21,646 nucleotides of DNA from Methanosarcinaceae archaeon (GTDB lineage Archaea > Halobacteriota > Methanosarcinia > Methanosarcinales > Methanosarcinaceae): contig JAUWBW010000004.1 in the NCBI GenBank assembly GCA_030609665.1, positions 1-21,646 of the forward strand. Reading direction: 5' to 3'. Below are positions 1 through 6,662 of the stretch, piece after piece; position 1 is the first letter of the stretch, and each line of letters starts with the position of its first letter. A model generated the notes under the pieces. The model was given only the letters and a program-made list of their open reading frames with translations. It was not told the origin of the DNA and did not search any database. Made by a program: the position numbers and the translations under genes.

Positions 1-578
1 AGATGACTGCGATATCCATCACATCGGGTATCGCAGAGACTGCAGAAAAAGAGGTTGACCGAGCAGTTGAAGTTGTCAAGGCAGTCAAAAAATATAACGT
101 ACCCATAGGAGTCTCGGTCTATCCGACATCCGATTCATCGCAACGCTTGAAAGATGCGGGCGCAGTTGAGATCAAGTACAATGTAGAGACAATGGACCGC
201 GATGTGTATTCGCGCGTATGTGTAGGGCAGAGTCTGGATTATATTCTTGAAAGCCTGCGCGATGCTGTGGAAATATTTGGTAAGGATCGTGTTTATTCCA
301 ATATTATTATCGGGCTCGGGGAATCCGATGAGACTGTGGAAAATGCAATCGAAGAACTCGCAACAATGGGAGTAATACCAATACTGCGTGCCGGTGCAAT
401 GCATCCATTACGGGTAGGAGAGGTTGAAATCGAACGTCCAACACGGGACAGGATACTGAAACTCACACGAGTGCTGCGAAGGATACTTGATGAGAACGGT
501 TTGAGGGCTGATGTCTCGCAAACCATGTGCTTGCCATGCACCGGCTGTGATATGAACCCGCATCTTGATCTTGATTGA
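1..578 (+). CDS. Radical SAM protein, BioB/HmdB-like, C-terminal part (5' end outside window)
   Basis: The visible 191 codons are the TIM-barrel half of a biotin-synthase-like radical SAM enzyme. Barrel-strand segments such as IKYNVETMDRDVYSRVC, a glycine-rich IIGLGESDE stretch and PILRAGAMHP lead to a C-terminal CLPCTGCDMNPH tail (C-x2-C-x2-C) that could bind a second cluster. The CxxxCxxC motif that holds the SAM-binding Fe-S cluster is not present, so the gene very probably begins upstream of base 1 and the first in-frame ATG at base 3 is internal. Family knowledge gives radical chemistry with S-adenosylmethionine; the substrate cannot be told from this piece. The gene converges on the UbiB-type gene at 1280-2926. 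A degraded second copy of its last 27 or so codons lies at 854-941. The general family call is secure; the subfamily is not. Confidence 0.75.
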   Translation, partial: MTAISITSGIAETAEKEVDRAVEVVKAVKKYNVPIGVSVYPTSDSSQRLKDAGAVEIKYNVETMDRDVYSRVCVGQSLDYILESLRDAVEIFGKDRVYSNIIIGLGESDETVENAIEELATMGVIPILRAGAMHPLRVGEVEIERPTRDRILKLTRVLRRILDENGLRADVSQTMCLPCTGCDMNPHLDLD

Positions 579-649
579 AGTGGAATGTGACTTTAGGTGT
601 ACTCACATGTTTGGTGTATGTTCGGTGTTTCTCAAAACCGAGTCCACAA

Positions 650-668
650 CCGCCGCAGGCGGCATATT
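650..668. repeat. Dispersed GC palindrome, type A copy 1
   Basis: CCGCCGCAGGCGGCATATT forms a short perfect hairpin (CCGCC-GCA-GGCGG). The context ACAACCGCCGCAGGCGGC recurs at 12103-12120 preceded by a similar A-rich stretch, and a degenerate copy is at 14981-15006. It lies 38-71 bases after the radical SAM stop codon region, in a 243-base gap (579-821) with no other recognisable coding content except palindrome B. It may be a transcription-end structure or a mobile repeat. Confidence 0.6.
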
Positions 669-753
669 CCTACCATAAACAAATGGAAATTCTTTACGCC
701 CACTAATATGTTTAAACGAGCATCGAGTCAATATGTTTGATTTTCATCTTTTT

Positions 754-781
754 GAAGGAACGTGCGCGCTTCGCGCGATGG
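754..781. repeat. Dispersed GC palindrome, type B copy 1
   Basis: GAAGGAACGTGCGCGCTTCG begins a short hairpin (GCGCG-CTT-CGCGC). The GGAACGyGC core recurs at 12215-12246 and 20233-20260, each time followed by a different GC hairpin. Here and at 12.1-12.2 kb type B follows type A by about 105-115 bases in the same orientation, so A and B may be parts of one composite element. Confidence 0.55.
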
Positions 782-821
782 TGGCACCTGTGTCACATTC
801 ATAATCGGTTTGGTAATAGCA

Positions 822-853
822 TCACGAACGCAATAACGACTGGATTCCCATTA
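822..853 (-). pseudogene. Remnant of the 3' end of a UbiB/ABC1 gene
   Basis: Read on the minus strand these bases encode MGIQSLLRS followed by a stop, matching the C-terminus MGIRSLLRS of the full gene at 1280-2926. The 32 bases differ at about 4 positions, and the first 18 (TCACGAACGCAATAACGA) are identical. Only the 3' tip survives, and it abuts the radical SAM remnant at 854. Confidence 0.75.
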
Positions 854-941
854 GGTTGAGGTGTGATGTCTCGCAGACCATGTGCTTTCCTTGCATGGGT
901 TGTGACATGAACCTGCATATCGATCTGAAGTAAAGTGGAAT
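854..941 (+). pseudogene. Remnant of the 3' end of the radical SAM gene
   Basis: The translation reads RCDVSQTMCFPCMGCDMNLH, then IDLK and a stop, a divergent copy of RADVSQTMCLPCTGCDMNPH followed by LDLD in the gene at 1-578. Nucleotide similarity continues past the stop through AAGTGGAATATGAC. All upstream coding sequence is missing, and the fragment directly follows the UbiB-tail remnant. The pair looks like a deletion scar left by a tandem duplication of the convergent gene pair. Confidence 0.8.
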
Positions 942-992
942 ATGACAACTGTTTTATGTTGCAAAAACAACAATTCAATAGAGGTTTTACAC

Positions 993-1232
993 ATGTTCAA
1001 AAGTGGAAAATATCCAACAACACAAATTGGATATAAAAATAAAAACAATCAACTAAATTTGGGAACTCTGGGGATAGAAGGCACAGATTACAATCAATTT
1101 TCATATAAACTAAGATGTTTATCATGTGAAAATGAATATGGTAGTAATGGATCTGATATTTTTTTACGAAAATGCCCAGCATGTCAACATGGTAGGCCTG
1201 GACTTCCATTTGAACATGATGACGACAAATGA
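993..1232 (+). CDS. Small zinc-ribbon protein, function unknown
   Basis: A 79-residue protein with a four-cysteine knuckle, RCLSCENEYGSNGSDIF then KCPACQHGRPGLP (Cys 42, 45, 61, 64), which should bind one zinc ion. I chose the ATG at 993 because GAGGT lies at 981-985, 7 bases ahead. The longer frame would begin at 942, inside the end of the radical SAM remnant, with no ribosome binding site. The pattern YxxxGSDIFxxKCPxCQxGxPGL is one I associate with small zinc-ribbon proteins or zinc-ribbon tails, but I cannot assign a role. The gene is more AT-rich than its flanks and sits in the duplicated radical SAM/UbiB spacer, so it may have been acquired. Confidence 0.65.
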   Translation: MFKSGKYPTTQIGYKNKNNQLNLGTLGIEGTDYNQFSYKLRCLSCENEYGSNGSDIFLRKCPACQHGRPGLPFEHDDDK

Positions 1233-1279
1233 TAAACAAAATGGAATTGTTTGAATTTAAGAATTTTGTAAGTTGTAGG

Positions 1280-2926
1280 TCACGAACGCAATAACGATCG
1301 GATCCCCATCAAAACCGCACCAACAAAACCGCCAAGTCCGAGTAACGTGTAACTTGCTTCACCTCTGACTACCAGATATGCTGATGAGACAACCAATACT
1401 GACAGGAAAATGTATTGTGAGAATTCATCAAGCAAACGATATTTGCCAAGAACATTGTTTTTGCCACGCAGTTTCTCGATCCTGTAGCCCTGTATGGTCT
1501 CAATGACATCATTGATCCCTGCAGGAAGATTCTTGAATATTTCCATATATTCATCTATCTCCATCTGGAGATTACCTGCCATTCGCTTGAAGGAATAGCG
1601 TTCCTTCATCGCTTTAGATATCATCGGTTTTGCCTCGGCCATAAGGCTGTAGTTGGGATCAAGGTCCAGACATACAGATTCAATGAGCATCAATGCGCGT
1701 TCGAGTGTGGAAAATTCACTTGGTAGCGACATGTTGTACTTTAAGGCAAGTTTTGCGTAATTGTCACTCTGCCGTTCACCGATCAGATAATGCTGTTTTG
1801 TTATAAGATCATCCAGATCCCACTTGAACCTGTGGAGGTCAACATCGTCCGGGTTCAACTTGCCAATTTTCAAAAATACGTCTGCTGCCATATCAACATT
1901 CTTTGTATACATGGCATTAAAAAGGTTCAACATGTTTCGTATCATCGGCCCGTCAATCTTTCCGACCGCCCCAAAATCGATGAATGCGATGGTTCCGTCA
2001 TTGACCACAATGTTCCCACCATGTGGGTCAGCATGATAAAAACCGTCTATATACACCTGTTTCAGATAACTTGAACTTATGAGTTGTACATATTTGGATA
2101 CGGTTTCGGGGTCAATATCGACAATATCTTTGACCTGAGTACCTTCTACGAAATCCATTACCAGAACGTTCTTACGACAATAATCAAGATACGCATCCGG
2201 GATCAATACATTGTCAACATCTTTGAAATTTTCACGGAAACGTTTTATGTTCATTGCCTCGATCATGTAATCGAGTTCTCTATGCAGCATATCCTCAAAT
2301 TCCTGCAGGAACACGTCAACATCAACGTTTTTCCCAAGCCCCAATATACGGACCAACAAGGGCTTTAGATCATGAATGATTCCAAGATCTACGTTTACTG
2401 TATCAAGCAAGTTCGGGCGTGCGATCTTCACTGCAACATTCTTGCCATTCAAGACAGCCTTATACACTTGTCCAATTGATGCACTTGCAATTGGTATTAC
2501 ATCGAAATCATCAAACATCTCCAATATATCATTGCAATGGTAACATGTTGGACTGTGTTCTTGTCCACCACCGGCAATGTCGCAGATACATTCTGTCTCA
2601 AAAGATTCACGCATCTTGATAAACTCAAGAGCCTTGACATTGTCCTGTAGTTTCTCAAGTTCCTTAATATAGGAATGGGGGACCAGGTCAGGGCGCTTGC
2701 TCAACGTCTGACCGAGTTTGATAAAAGTTGGACCAAGTTCTTCAAAAGCAAGGCGCAGTTTTGTAGCATTGTCTCCTTTTTTTATGTCAACAGCAATGCT
2801 GCACACATCTGTAGATCTGCTTACCTTGCCAAGGTCCTTGTACAAAAGGGGAAACAAATTGTACTTGAAGGATACCTTTCCAATGGTCAGGTATCTTCTT
2901 ATTTTTCTAAACATAGAATCACACAT
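1280..2926 (-). CDS. ABC1/UbiB-family atypical protein kinase-like protein
   Basis: 548 residues with the hallmarks of the ABC1/UbiB (AarF) family: KLGQ signature at 70-73 (PTFIKLGQTLSKRPDL), alanine-rich loop ASASIGQVYKA at 148-158 with VAVKI lysine 167, HADPHGGN catalytic loop at 298-305 (family usual HADPHPGN), DFG metal site at 317-319, and C-terminal hydrophobic membrane segments. Bacterial and mitochondrial relatives support isoprenoid quinone synthesis through ATPase activity. Methanogen-type archaea carry homologues whose substrate is unknown; a role in methanophenazine or other isoprenoid lipids is only a guess. Unusual here is a cysteine-rich insert, CICD at 113-116 and CYHC at 128-131, between the KxGQ and alanine-rich motifs. 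The start is uncertain: the annotated ATG (2926) has AGGT only 2 bases ahead; the next ATG (2914) is 14 bases from it. Confidence 0.88.
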   Translation of the reverse strand: MCDSMFRKIRRYLTIGKVSFKYNLFPLLYKDLGKVSRSTDVCSIAVDIKKGDNATKLRLAFEELGPTFIKLGQTLSKRPDLVPHSYIKELEKLQDNVKALEFIKMRESFETECICDIAGGGQEHSPTCYHCNDILEMFDDFDVIPIASASIGQVYKAVLNGKNVAVKIARPNLLDTVNVDLGIIHDLKPLLVRILGLGKNVDVDVFLQEFEDMLHRELDYMIEAMNIKRFRENFKDVDNVLIPDAYLDYCRKNVLVMDFVEGTQVKDIVDIDPETVSKYVQLISSSYLKQVYIDGFYHADPHGGNIVVNDGTIAFIDFGAVGKIDGPMIRNMLNLFNAMYTKNVDMAADVFLKIGKLNPDDVDLHRFKWDLDDLITKQHYLIGERQSDNYAKLALKYNMSLPSEFSTLERALMLIESVCLDLDPNYSLMAEAKPMISKAMKERYSFKRMAGNLQMEIDEYMEIFKNLPAGINDVIETIQGYRIEKLRGKNNVLGKYRLLDEFSQYIFLSVLVVSSAYLVVRGEASYTLLGLGGFVGAVLMGIRSLLRS

Positions 2927-3009
2927 TTACCTTTTTTAAATCTGTGCATGTTAGGTTGAGAATATGGGTGCACACAAGCAATATGTCGAAATACACTTCT
3001 TTTAGTTAT

Positions 3010-3257
3010 TTATTTGTAAATGTTCTTTCTGTGCCCCAGTCTAAGAATCACTATATTCTCACCGTCAATATCAAATATGGCACGATATTCCCCAATCCTA
3101 AATCTATATGTTCCAATTTTTGGACTTACTAACTTTCGAGCGGGACCGGGGGTTCTCTTGCATATATTTTAAGTTTTTCAGCAATCCTATGCTGTTCCTT
3201 ATTGTCAATATTCTCCAAATCTTTCAATGCCCTTTGTGTGAATAAGACTTTATACAT
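3010..3257 (-). pseudogene. RelE-family toxin, frameshifted
   Basis: The frame starts MYKVLFTQRALKDLENIDNK, a typical RelE/ParE N-terminus, but after REPPVP it hits a stop at 3129. Moving the frame by one base at the CCCCC run near 3145-3150 gives ARKLVSPKIGTYRFRIGEYR, then AIFDIDGENIVILRLGHRKN, IYK and a stop at 3010-3012. This is the missing half, with the RFRIGEYR motif that carries catalytic basic residues in this family. One lost base thus explains the break; the repaired protein would be 82 residues, normal for RelE. The ATG at 3257 overlaps the end of the antitoxin gene. This is either real inactivation or a homopolymer sequencing error. Confidence 0.8.
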
Positions 3258-3444
3258 TGAAAATCTCCTCAAGAGACTTGACGTTTCCTTCTTTATAGTC
3301 GTTCCTTGCCTCTTCAATCGACTTTAGATGATTGTTGCTTGTAAGCGCCAGCACATCTTCAATCACATCATCTCTGGCATCTTTGAATGCATCTGATATC
3401 AAATGAAGATCAACAACTGTTAGATCCTTCACTTTTGTTTCCAT
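3250..3444 (-). CDS. RelB-like antitoxin
   Basis: A 64-residue acidic protein (METKVKDLTVVDLHLISDAF ... NVKSLEEIFNV) immediately upstream of, and overlapping by 8 bases, the RelE-type frame. The start at 3444 is chosen because AGGTG stands 7 bases ahead; the longer frame to 3471 lacks a site. The C-terminal SIEEARNDYKEGNVKSLEEI is the kind of toxin-wrapping tail seen in archaeal antitoxins paired with RelE. Such proteins neutralise the toxin by direct binding and repress their own promoter. With the toxin frame broken, the antitoxin may be under relaxed selection. The family is inferred mainly from context. Confidence 0.65.
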   Translation of the reverse strand: METKVKDLTVVDLHLISDAFKDARDDVIEDVLALTSNNHLKSIEEARNDYKEGNVKSLEEIFNV

Positions 3445-3554
3445 GAGCAAACACCTAATAGTTAATTCCAATGCAACCTATAAAAGATTCACCTTAATCG
3501 AGCAAATACATCAACTGTGAATTCAAAAATAGAAGGTGACTTGATACACTCAAG

Positions 3555-3752
3555 TCACTGACCCGCCTTCCGCTTGAATTTCCCAATATGCTCAAGCATA
3601 ACCTCGATTCCGCCCTTTACCAGAGCGTTAAACTTCTCGCCTCGCATTGCTGCACGGTTTATGGATTCACCAAGTTCGATCAAAAGCACTACATCGACCC
3701 AGTTATCACGCGTGCGATGGAACATCGGTTCTTCGAACAGTCCTGATGCCAC
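3555..3752 (-). CDS. Unrecognised small open frame, possibly a gene remnant
   Basis: 65 codons from a GTG, ending FNALVKGGIEVMLEHIGKFK then RKAGQ. The frame is open upstream to 3795 and there encodes a cysteine-rich stretch (WACRQCRCCKHADGVASGLF), so it may be the back part of a longer, degraded gene. No convincing ribbon of ribosome binding site and start was found. GC content is higher than in the flanking AT-rich spacers, which fits former coding sequence. I do not recognise the family. The rest of the 3445-3890 gap shows nothing else identifiable. Confidence 0.3.
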   Translation of the reverse strand: MASGLFEEPMFHRTRDNWVDVVLLIELGESINRAAMRGEKFNALVKGGIEVMLEHIGKFKRKAGQ

Positions 3753-3890
3753 CCCGTCTGCATGCTTGCAGCATCTGCATTGCCTGCACGCCCATCAGGC
3801 GTAGCAGGCACCCACCCCCACAGGAAAATACATCAGATCCAGTAATCACTGAAATGCGGATGGTGTCTTGTCATATGCACTGACAAGATA

Positions 3891-3935
3891 TTTATAACAC
3901 AAGAGTTAATAACACATGTGTTAATAACACAAGTG
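3891..3935 (+). promoter_or_regulatory. Three tandem 15-bp repeats, probable operator of the ATPase gene
   Basis: TTTATAACACAAGAG, TTAATAACACATGTG and TTAATAACACAAGTG follow one another without a gap and end 6 bases before the ATG at 3942. The first unit contains a TATA-like TTTATAA about 50 bases ahead of the start. Repeats at this phase could bind a repressor, possibly the ATPase product or a partner, around the transcription start. This is direct for the repeat and inferred for the function. Confidence 0.6.
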
Positions 3936-3941
3936 TTTACT

Positions 3942-5603
3942 ATGACTCCTGATACTCTCCAGTGGCTTTACCCCACAAATAAAAGGAAATTGTTCACAGA
4001 TCGTAAAGCGGTCCTTAAACAATTGGATTACAACGTTAAACAGATCGAAGATGGGAAGGGAAATGATCTGGTACTGATAGGACTGCGCAAGATTGGCAAA
4101 ACCCTGGTACTGAAAGAATTCATGTACCGCCTGATTAAATCAAATGGGCGCTGTGTGCCGGCATACATTGATCTGGAAGGCATGGGACTTGAGCCTAAGA
4201 ATTTTGCATTTACTTATGTGGGGCAGATCCTGCACTGGTTCAACAGTCGTGGCGCAAATATGCCAATCGGAATTGGGGAGCGCGACCAGATATATTCAGA
4301 ACTGGCAACGATCGGGGATTCGGATCTGATAGGGTATGTCAGTAAATTGGCAACTCTTGATGATAGTAAAATAATCCATGCGGCTTTGAACTTCCCTGAA
4401 CTGCTGGCAAACAAAACCAATACAAACCTGATCATGATCTTCGACGAGTTCCAGAAAATAACAGAAATATCAAAAGATATTATTCCACTATTTAGAAGTG
4501 TTTTACAAACACAGGGCAGGACAAATTATGTAGCAGCAGGCTCTGCCATCCACACGCTTGAAAAGATATTCAAGGAACCCGAATCGCCACTTTTCCTGCA
4601 TTTTTCAATAATTCCGATCAAGCCCTTCACCAGGGATGATACGCGTCAACTGATCAAAAAGATACTTGGCACGATTCCTGATAACATTTCAAACAGGATA
4701 TTCCAGTTATCATTCGGACATCCTTTTTACATATCTGCAATTGCCGAAAAATTAAACCGTTTTCATAAGATCAACAATCTTCCATTAACTCCTGAATTGG
4801 TAGATCAGGCATTTTTCACAGAAACCCTGAACCCTGATGGCAATATCTACAATATATGTGCATACATGTTCAAGGAATCGTTTAGTGGGATACGAAAAGA
4901 ATCCATTTATAAGATCATCCTTAAACATCTTGCCAAAACAGGAAATGGCAGTGCAACCGAGATTGCTAAAAAAACGTATATCGACACAGCAGTTGCAGGT
5001 GTGTACTTGACTCGTCTGCTCCATACTGACCTCATTTACAAAAAAAAACATAGATATTATTTCAAAGATTCTGTTTTCAGGTGCTGGATACTTTATACAT
5101 TTGAAGGAATTGTGCTCGACAATTATCCGGACAGCAAGATAATAGAGGAACTTGTGGGGCAGTATCGTGAAAAATTCGAAAGTGCAGCCATTGAAAGCGG
5201 GCTTGGATTTGAGTCAAGAGTGCGCGAACTGTTGAGACTATTTGACGGGCAGGAAGTTGTCATATCTAATGCGACAATAGAACTTCCATCCATAATTTCA
5301 GTTGAACCCTGGATATTTGATGAAATTGAAGTCGATGCATTTGTCAAAGGATCATCCAACTGGCTTGTAGAATGCAAATATCGGCAACGGCAGACAACCG
5401 TAAAAGATCTTCAAAAATTGTATGACAAAAAGAAGATCGTTGAGATAAAAGAGGGAATCCAAATTGGTGAATTGTGGGTAATATCAAAGGAAGGATTCAA
5501 ACTAAATGCTGTGAATTTTGCACATGAAAATGGCATATTGATTTCCGACATCGACGAACTGAACCGAATCGCCAAAAAGTTGAAATTCAGGCGATTTGGT
5601 TGA
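3942..5603 (+). CDS. Archaeal ATPase (STAND/ATPase_2 type) with C-terminal PD-(D/E)xK-like domain
   Basis: 553 residues if started at the ATG at 3942; an earlier ATG at 3918 lies inside the tandem repeats and is less likely. An N-terminal P-loop domain shows Walker A GLRKIGKT (47-54), Walker B LIMIFDEF with D168/E169, and a sensor-like region SAIHTLEKIFKEPESPLFLH. A winged-helix-like middle follows (ATEIAKKTYIDTAVAGVYLT). The C-terminus has FDEIEVDAFVKGSSNWLVEC then KYR, matching the D-x(n)-ExK core of restriction-type nucleases or DUF234-type domains (D465, E477, K479). Archaea carry many such ATPases, whose roles are mostly unknown; some are suspected in mobile-element or defence functions. 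It stands alone between two toxin-antitoxin pairs. Confidence 0.85.
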   Translation: MTPDTLQWLYPTNKRKLFTDRKAVLKQLDYNVKQIEDGKGNDLVLIGLRKIGKTLVLKEFMYRLIKSNGRCVPAYIDLEGMGLEPKNFAFTYVGQILHWFNSRGANMPIGIGERDQIYSELATIGDSDLIGYVSKLATLDDSKIIHAALNFPELLANKTNTNLIMIFDEFQKITEISKDIIPLFRSVLQTQGRTNYVAAGSAIHTLEKIFKEPESPLFLHFSIIPIKPFTRDDTRQLIKKILGTIPDNISNRIFQLSFGHPFYISAIAEKLNRFHKINNLPLTPELVDQAFFTETLNPDGNIYNICAYMFKESFSGIRKESIYKIILKHLAKTGNGSATEIAKKTYIDTAVAGVYLTRLLHTDLIYKKKHRYYFKDSVFRCWILYTFEGIVLDNYPDSKIIEELVGQYREKFESAAIESGLGFESRVRELLRLFDGQEVVISNATIELPSIISVEPWIFDEIEVDAFVKGSSNWLVECKYRQRQTTVKDLQKLYDKKKIVEIKEGIQIGELWVISKEGFKLNAVNFAHENGILISDIDELNRIAKKLKFRRFG

Positions 5604-5652
5604 TAGGTGGTTGTCTTGCCACTGGTCAAAAGTTGTGACGGAACACCATAAA

Positions 5653-5675
5653 CCTTAAATCAATTGAAACAATTG
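5653..5675 (+). promoter_or_regulatory. TATA-like box and palindromic operator of the toxin-antitoxin pair
   Basis: CCTTAAAT at 5653-5660 is followed at once by CAATTGAAACAATTG (5661-5675), an inverted repeat with 6-bp arms. The ATG of the antitoxin is 9 bases further on, so the transcript would be nearly leaderless, and a protein on the palindrome would cover the start site. Autorepression by the antitoxin-toxin complex is the usual scheme. Confidence 0.5.
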
Positions 5676-5683
5676 TTTTAATT

Positions 5684-5914
5684 ATGGTAACAACTATCAC
5701 AATAAAGGAGAACACAAAAGCACGATTATCTGATTATAAATTCGGAAATTGGACGTTTGACGATACTCTGAATATGCTCATGGATAAAGTGTCGATCGAA
5801 GACATAAGTGCAAAACATATACAAGAGCATTATCAACGGCTTACTGACTTTAAAGGCATTTCAAAAGATGAATTTAAGTCACGAATCATGAATAAGATCG
5901 CACATGAAAATTGA
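5684..5914 (+). CDS. DUF7557-like/VapB-like antitoxin
   Basis: A 76-residue protein beginning MVTTITIKENTKARLSDYKF, the form of archaeal antitoxins with a short beta-strand and helix DNA-binding N-terminus (compare TIxIxExTKxxLxxxK). The rest is charged and helical (FKGISKDEFKSRIMNKIAHE). It precedes the RelE-type toxin by 17 bases and has its own palindrome just upstream. It should bind and silence the toxin and repress the operon. Family assignment is by pattern and context. Confidence 0.7.
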   Translation: MVTTITIKENTKARLSDYKFGNWTFDDTLNMLMDKVSIEDISAKHIQEHYQRLTDFKGISKDEFKSRIMNKIAHEN

Positions 5915-5931
5915 TATTGTTGTGTGAGATA

Positions 5932-6207
5932 ATGATTCCATATGAAGTCCTGATCGATGAAAGAGTTGAAAAGGATCTAAGGAAAGTCCCAAACCACATC
6001 GTTGAAAAATTCCTAAACTTGCTTGATGAGTTTGAAAATAATCCCATTCGGAAAAGATCCGGGTTTGATGCCAAACAACTAAAAGGATTTTCGGGCTGCC
6101 TGTATCGATTGAGAATTGGAGATTATAGGGTTCTTTATTCAATAGACAACGATGAAAGAGTTGTACGAATAACTAAAGTTGTACACCGAAGCAGTGTGTA
6201 TAAATAA
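5932..6207 (+). CDS. RelE/ParE-superfamily toxin
   Basis: A 91-residue protein from the ATG at 5932: MIPYEVLIDERVEKDLRKVP at the start, then a helical part, then GCLYRLRIGDYRVLYSIDND and a final VVRITKVVHRSSVYK. This is the RelE fold with the conserved R-x-R-x-GxYR and HRxxVYK motifs, whose basic residues contact and cut ribosome-bound mRNA in characterised members. A TTG start at 5911 overlapping the antitoxin stop is possible but adds a tail unlike the family. Unlike the pair at 3010-3444, this module appears intact. It shares the same C-terminal pattern with the repaired frame of that broken toxin (LRLGHRKNIYK) but is otherwise divergent. Confidence 0.85.
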   Translation: MIPYEVLIDERVEKDLRKVPNHIVEKFLNLLDEFENNPIRKRSGFDAKQLKGFSGCLYRLRIGDYRVLYSIDNDERVVRITKVVHRSSVYK

Positions 6208-6290
6208 GGCTGTTCGGAAGTGCAAAATAATCAGAGATCACTTGAAAAACATACACTTTTTTCATACAAACACAATCGGTGATTCCATGA

Positions 6291-6597
6291 ATCCTAAACA
6301 AACCATTAAACGACCTTAGTTTCAAACCAAACGAATTTGCTGTAGCACAGCCCATTGATATTGCCGGATACGTAAGTTATGCAGACGGGTCTGTTGTCAG
6401 CAGGACACTGAAAAAGAACGAAGGCGGAACAGTGACTCTCTTTTCATTCGATACAGGACAGGGGAGCTGAATTGACAATTGGTGGCAAGACAATTACTGC
6501 GGTGGCTGGAGAGATGGTAATCATGCCTGCAAATATACCGCATGCGCTTGAAGCTAAAAAGAGGTTCAAGATGATGCTCATTATGGTGAAGGCGTGA
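6291..6597 (+). pseudogene. Cupin-domain protein, internally deleted
   Basis: Two parts of a single-domain cupin are seen. The first, 6291-6467, reads KPNEFAVAQPIDIAGYVSYA, DGSVVSRTLKKNEGGTVTLF, SFDTGQG and soon stops. The second, one frame over from 6466, reads AELTIGGKTITAVAGEMVIM, PANIPHALEAKKRFKMMLIM, VKA and a stop at 6595-6597. Intact relatives have about 18 more residues in between, including the first metal-binding histidines (the GLSEHTAP... strand). So the copy has lost the metal site and its frame. An in-frame start is also missing: a stop precedes position 6291. A second piece of a related cupin gene is at 8252-8317. Confidence 0.8.
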
Positions 6598-6662
6598 TTT
6601 CTGCCCATGCAAAAAACGCCTGATACTTGCACAGGATACAAACTGCCTTTGAGGTGTGAAAA

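Noticed and set aside
942..992. Longer start for the zinc-ribbon gene
   Set aside because: It would start inside the radical SAM remnant without a ribosome binding site; GAGGT before 993 supports the shorter form.
3574..3883. Plus-strand open frames opposite the small minus-strand frame at 3555-3752
   Set aside because: Low-complexity Ser/Pro and His/Cys-rich translations with no start signals; they appear to be shadows.
6397..6641. Minus-strand open frames over the broken cupin gene
   Set aside because: They are antisense to recognisable cupin codons and have no ribosome binding site or family resemblance.
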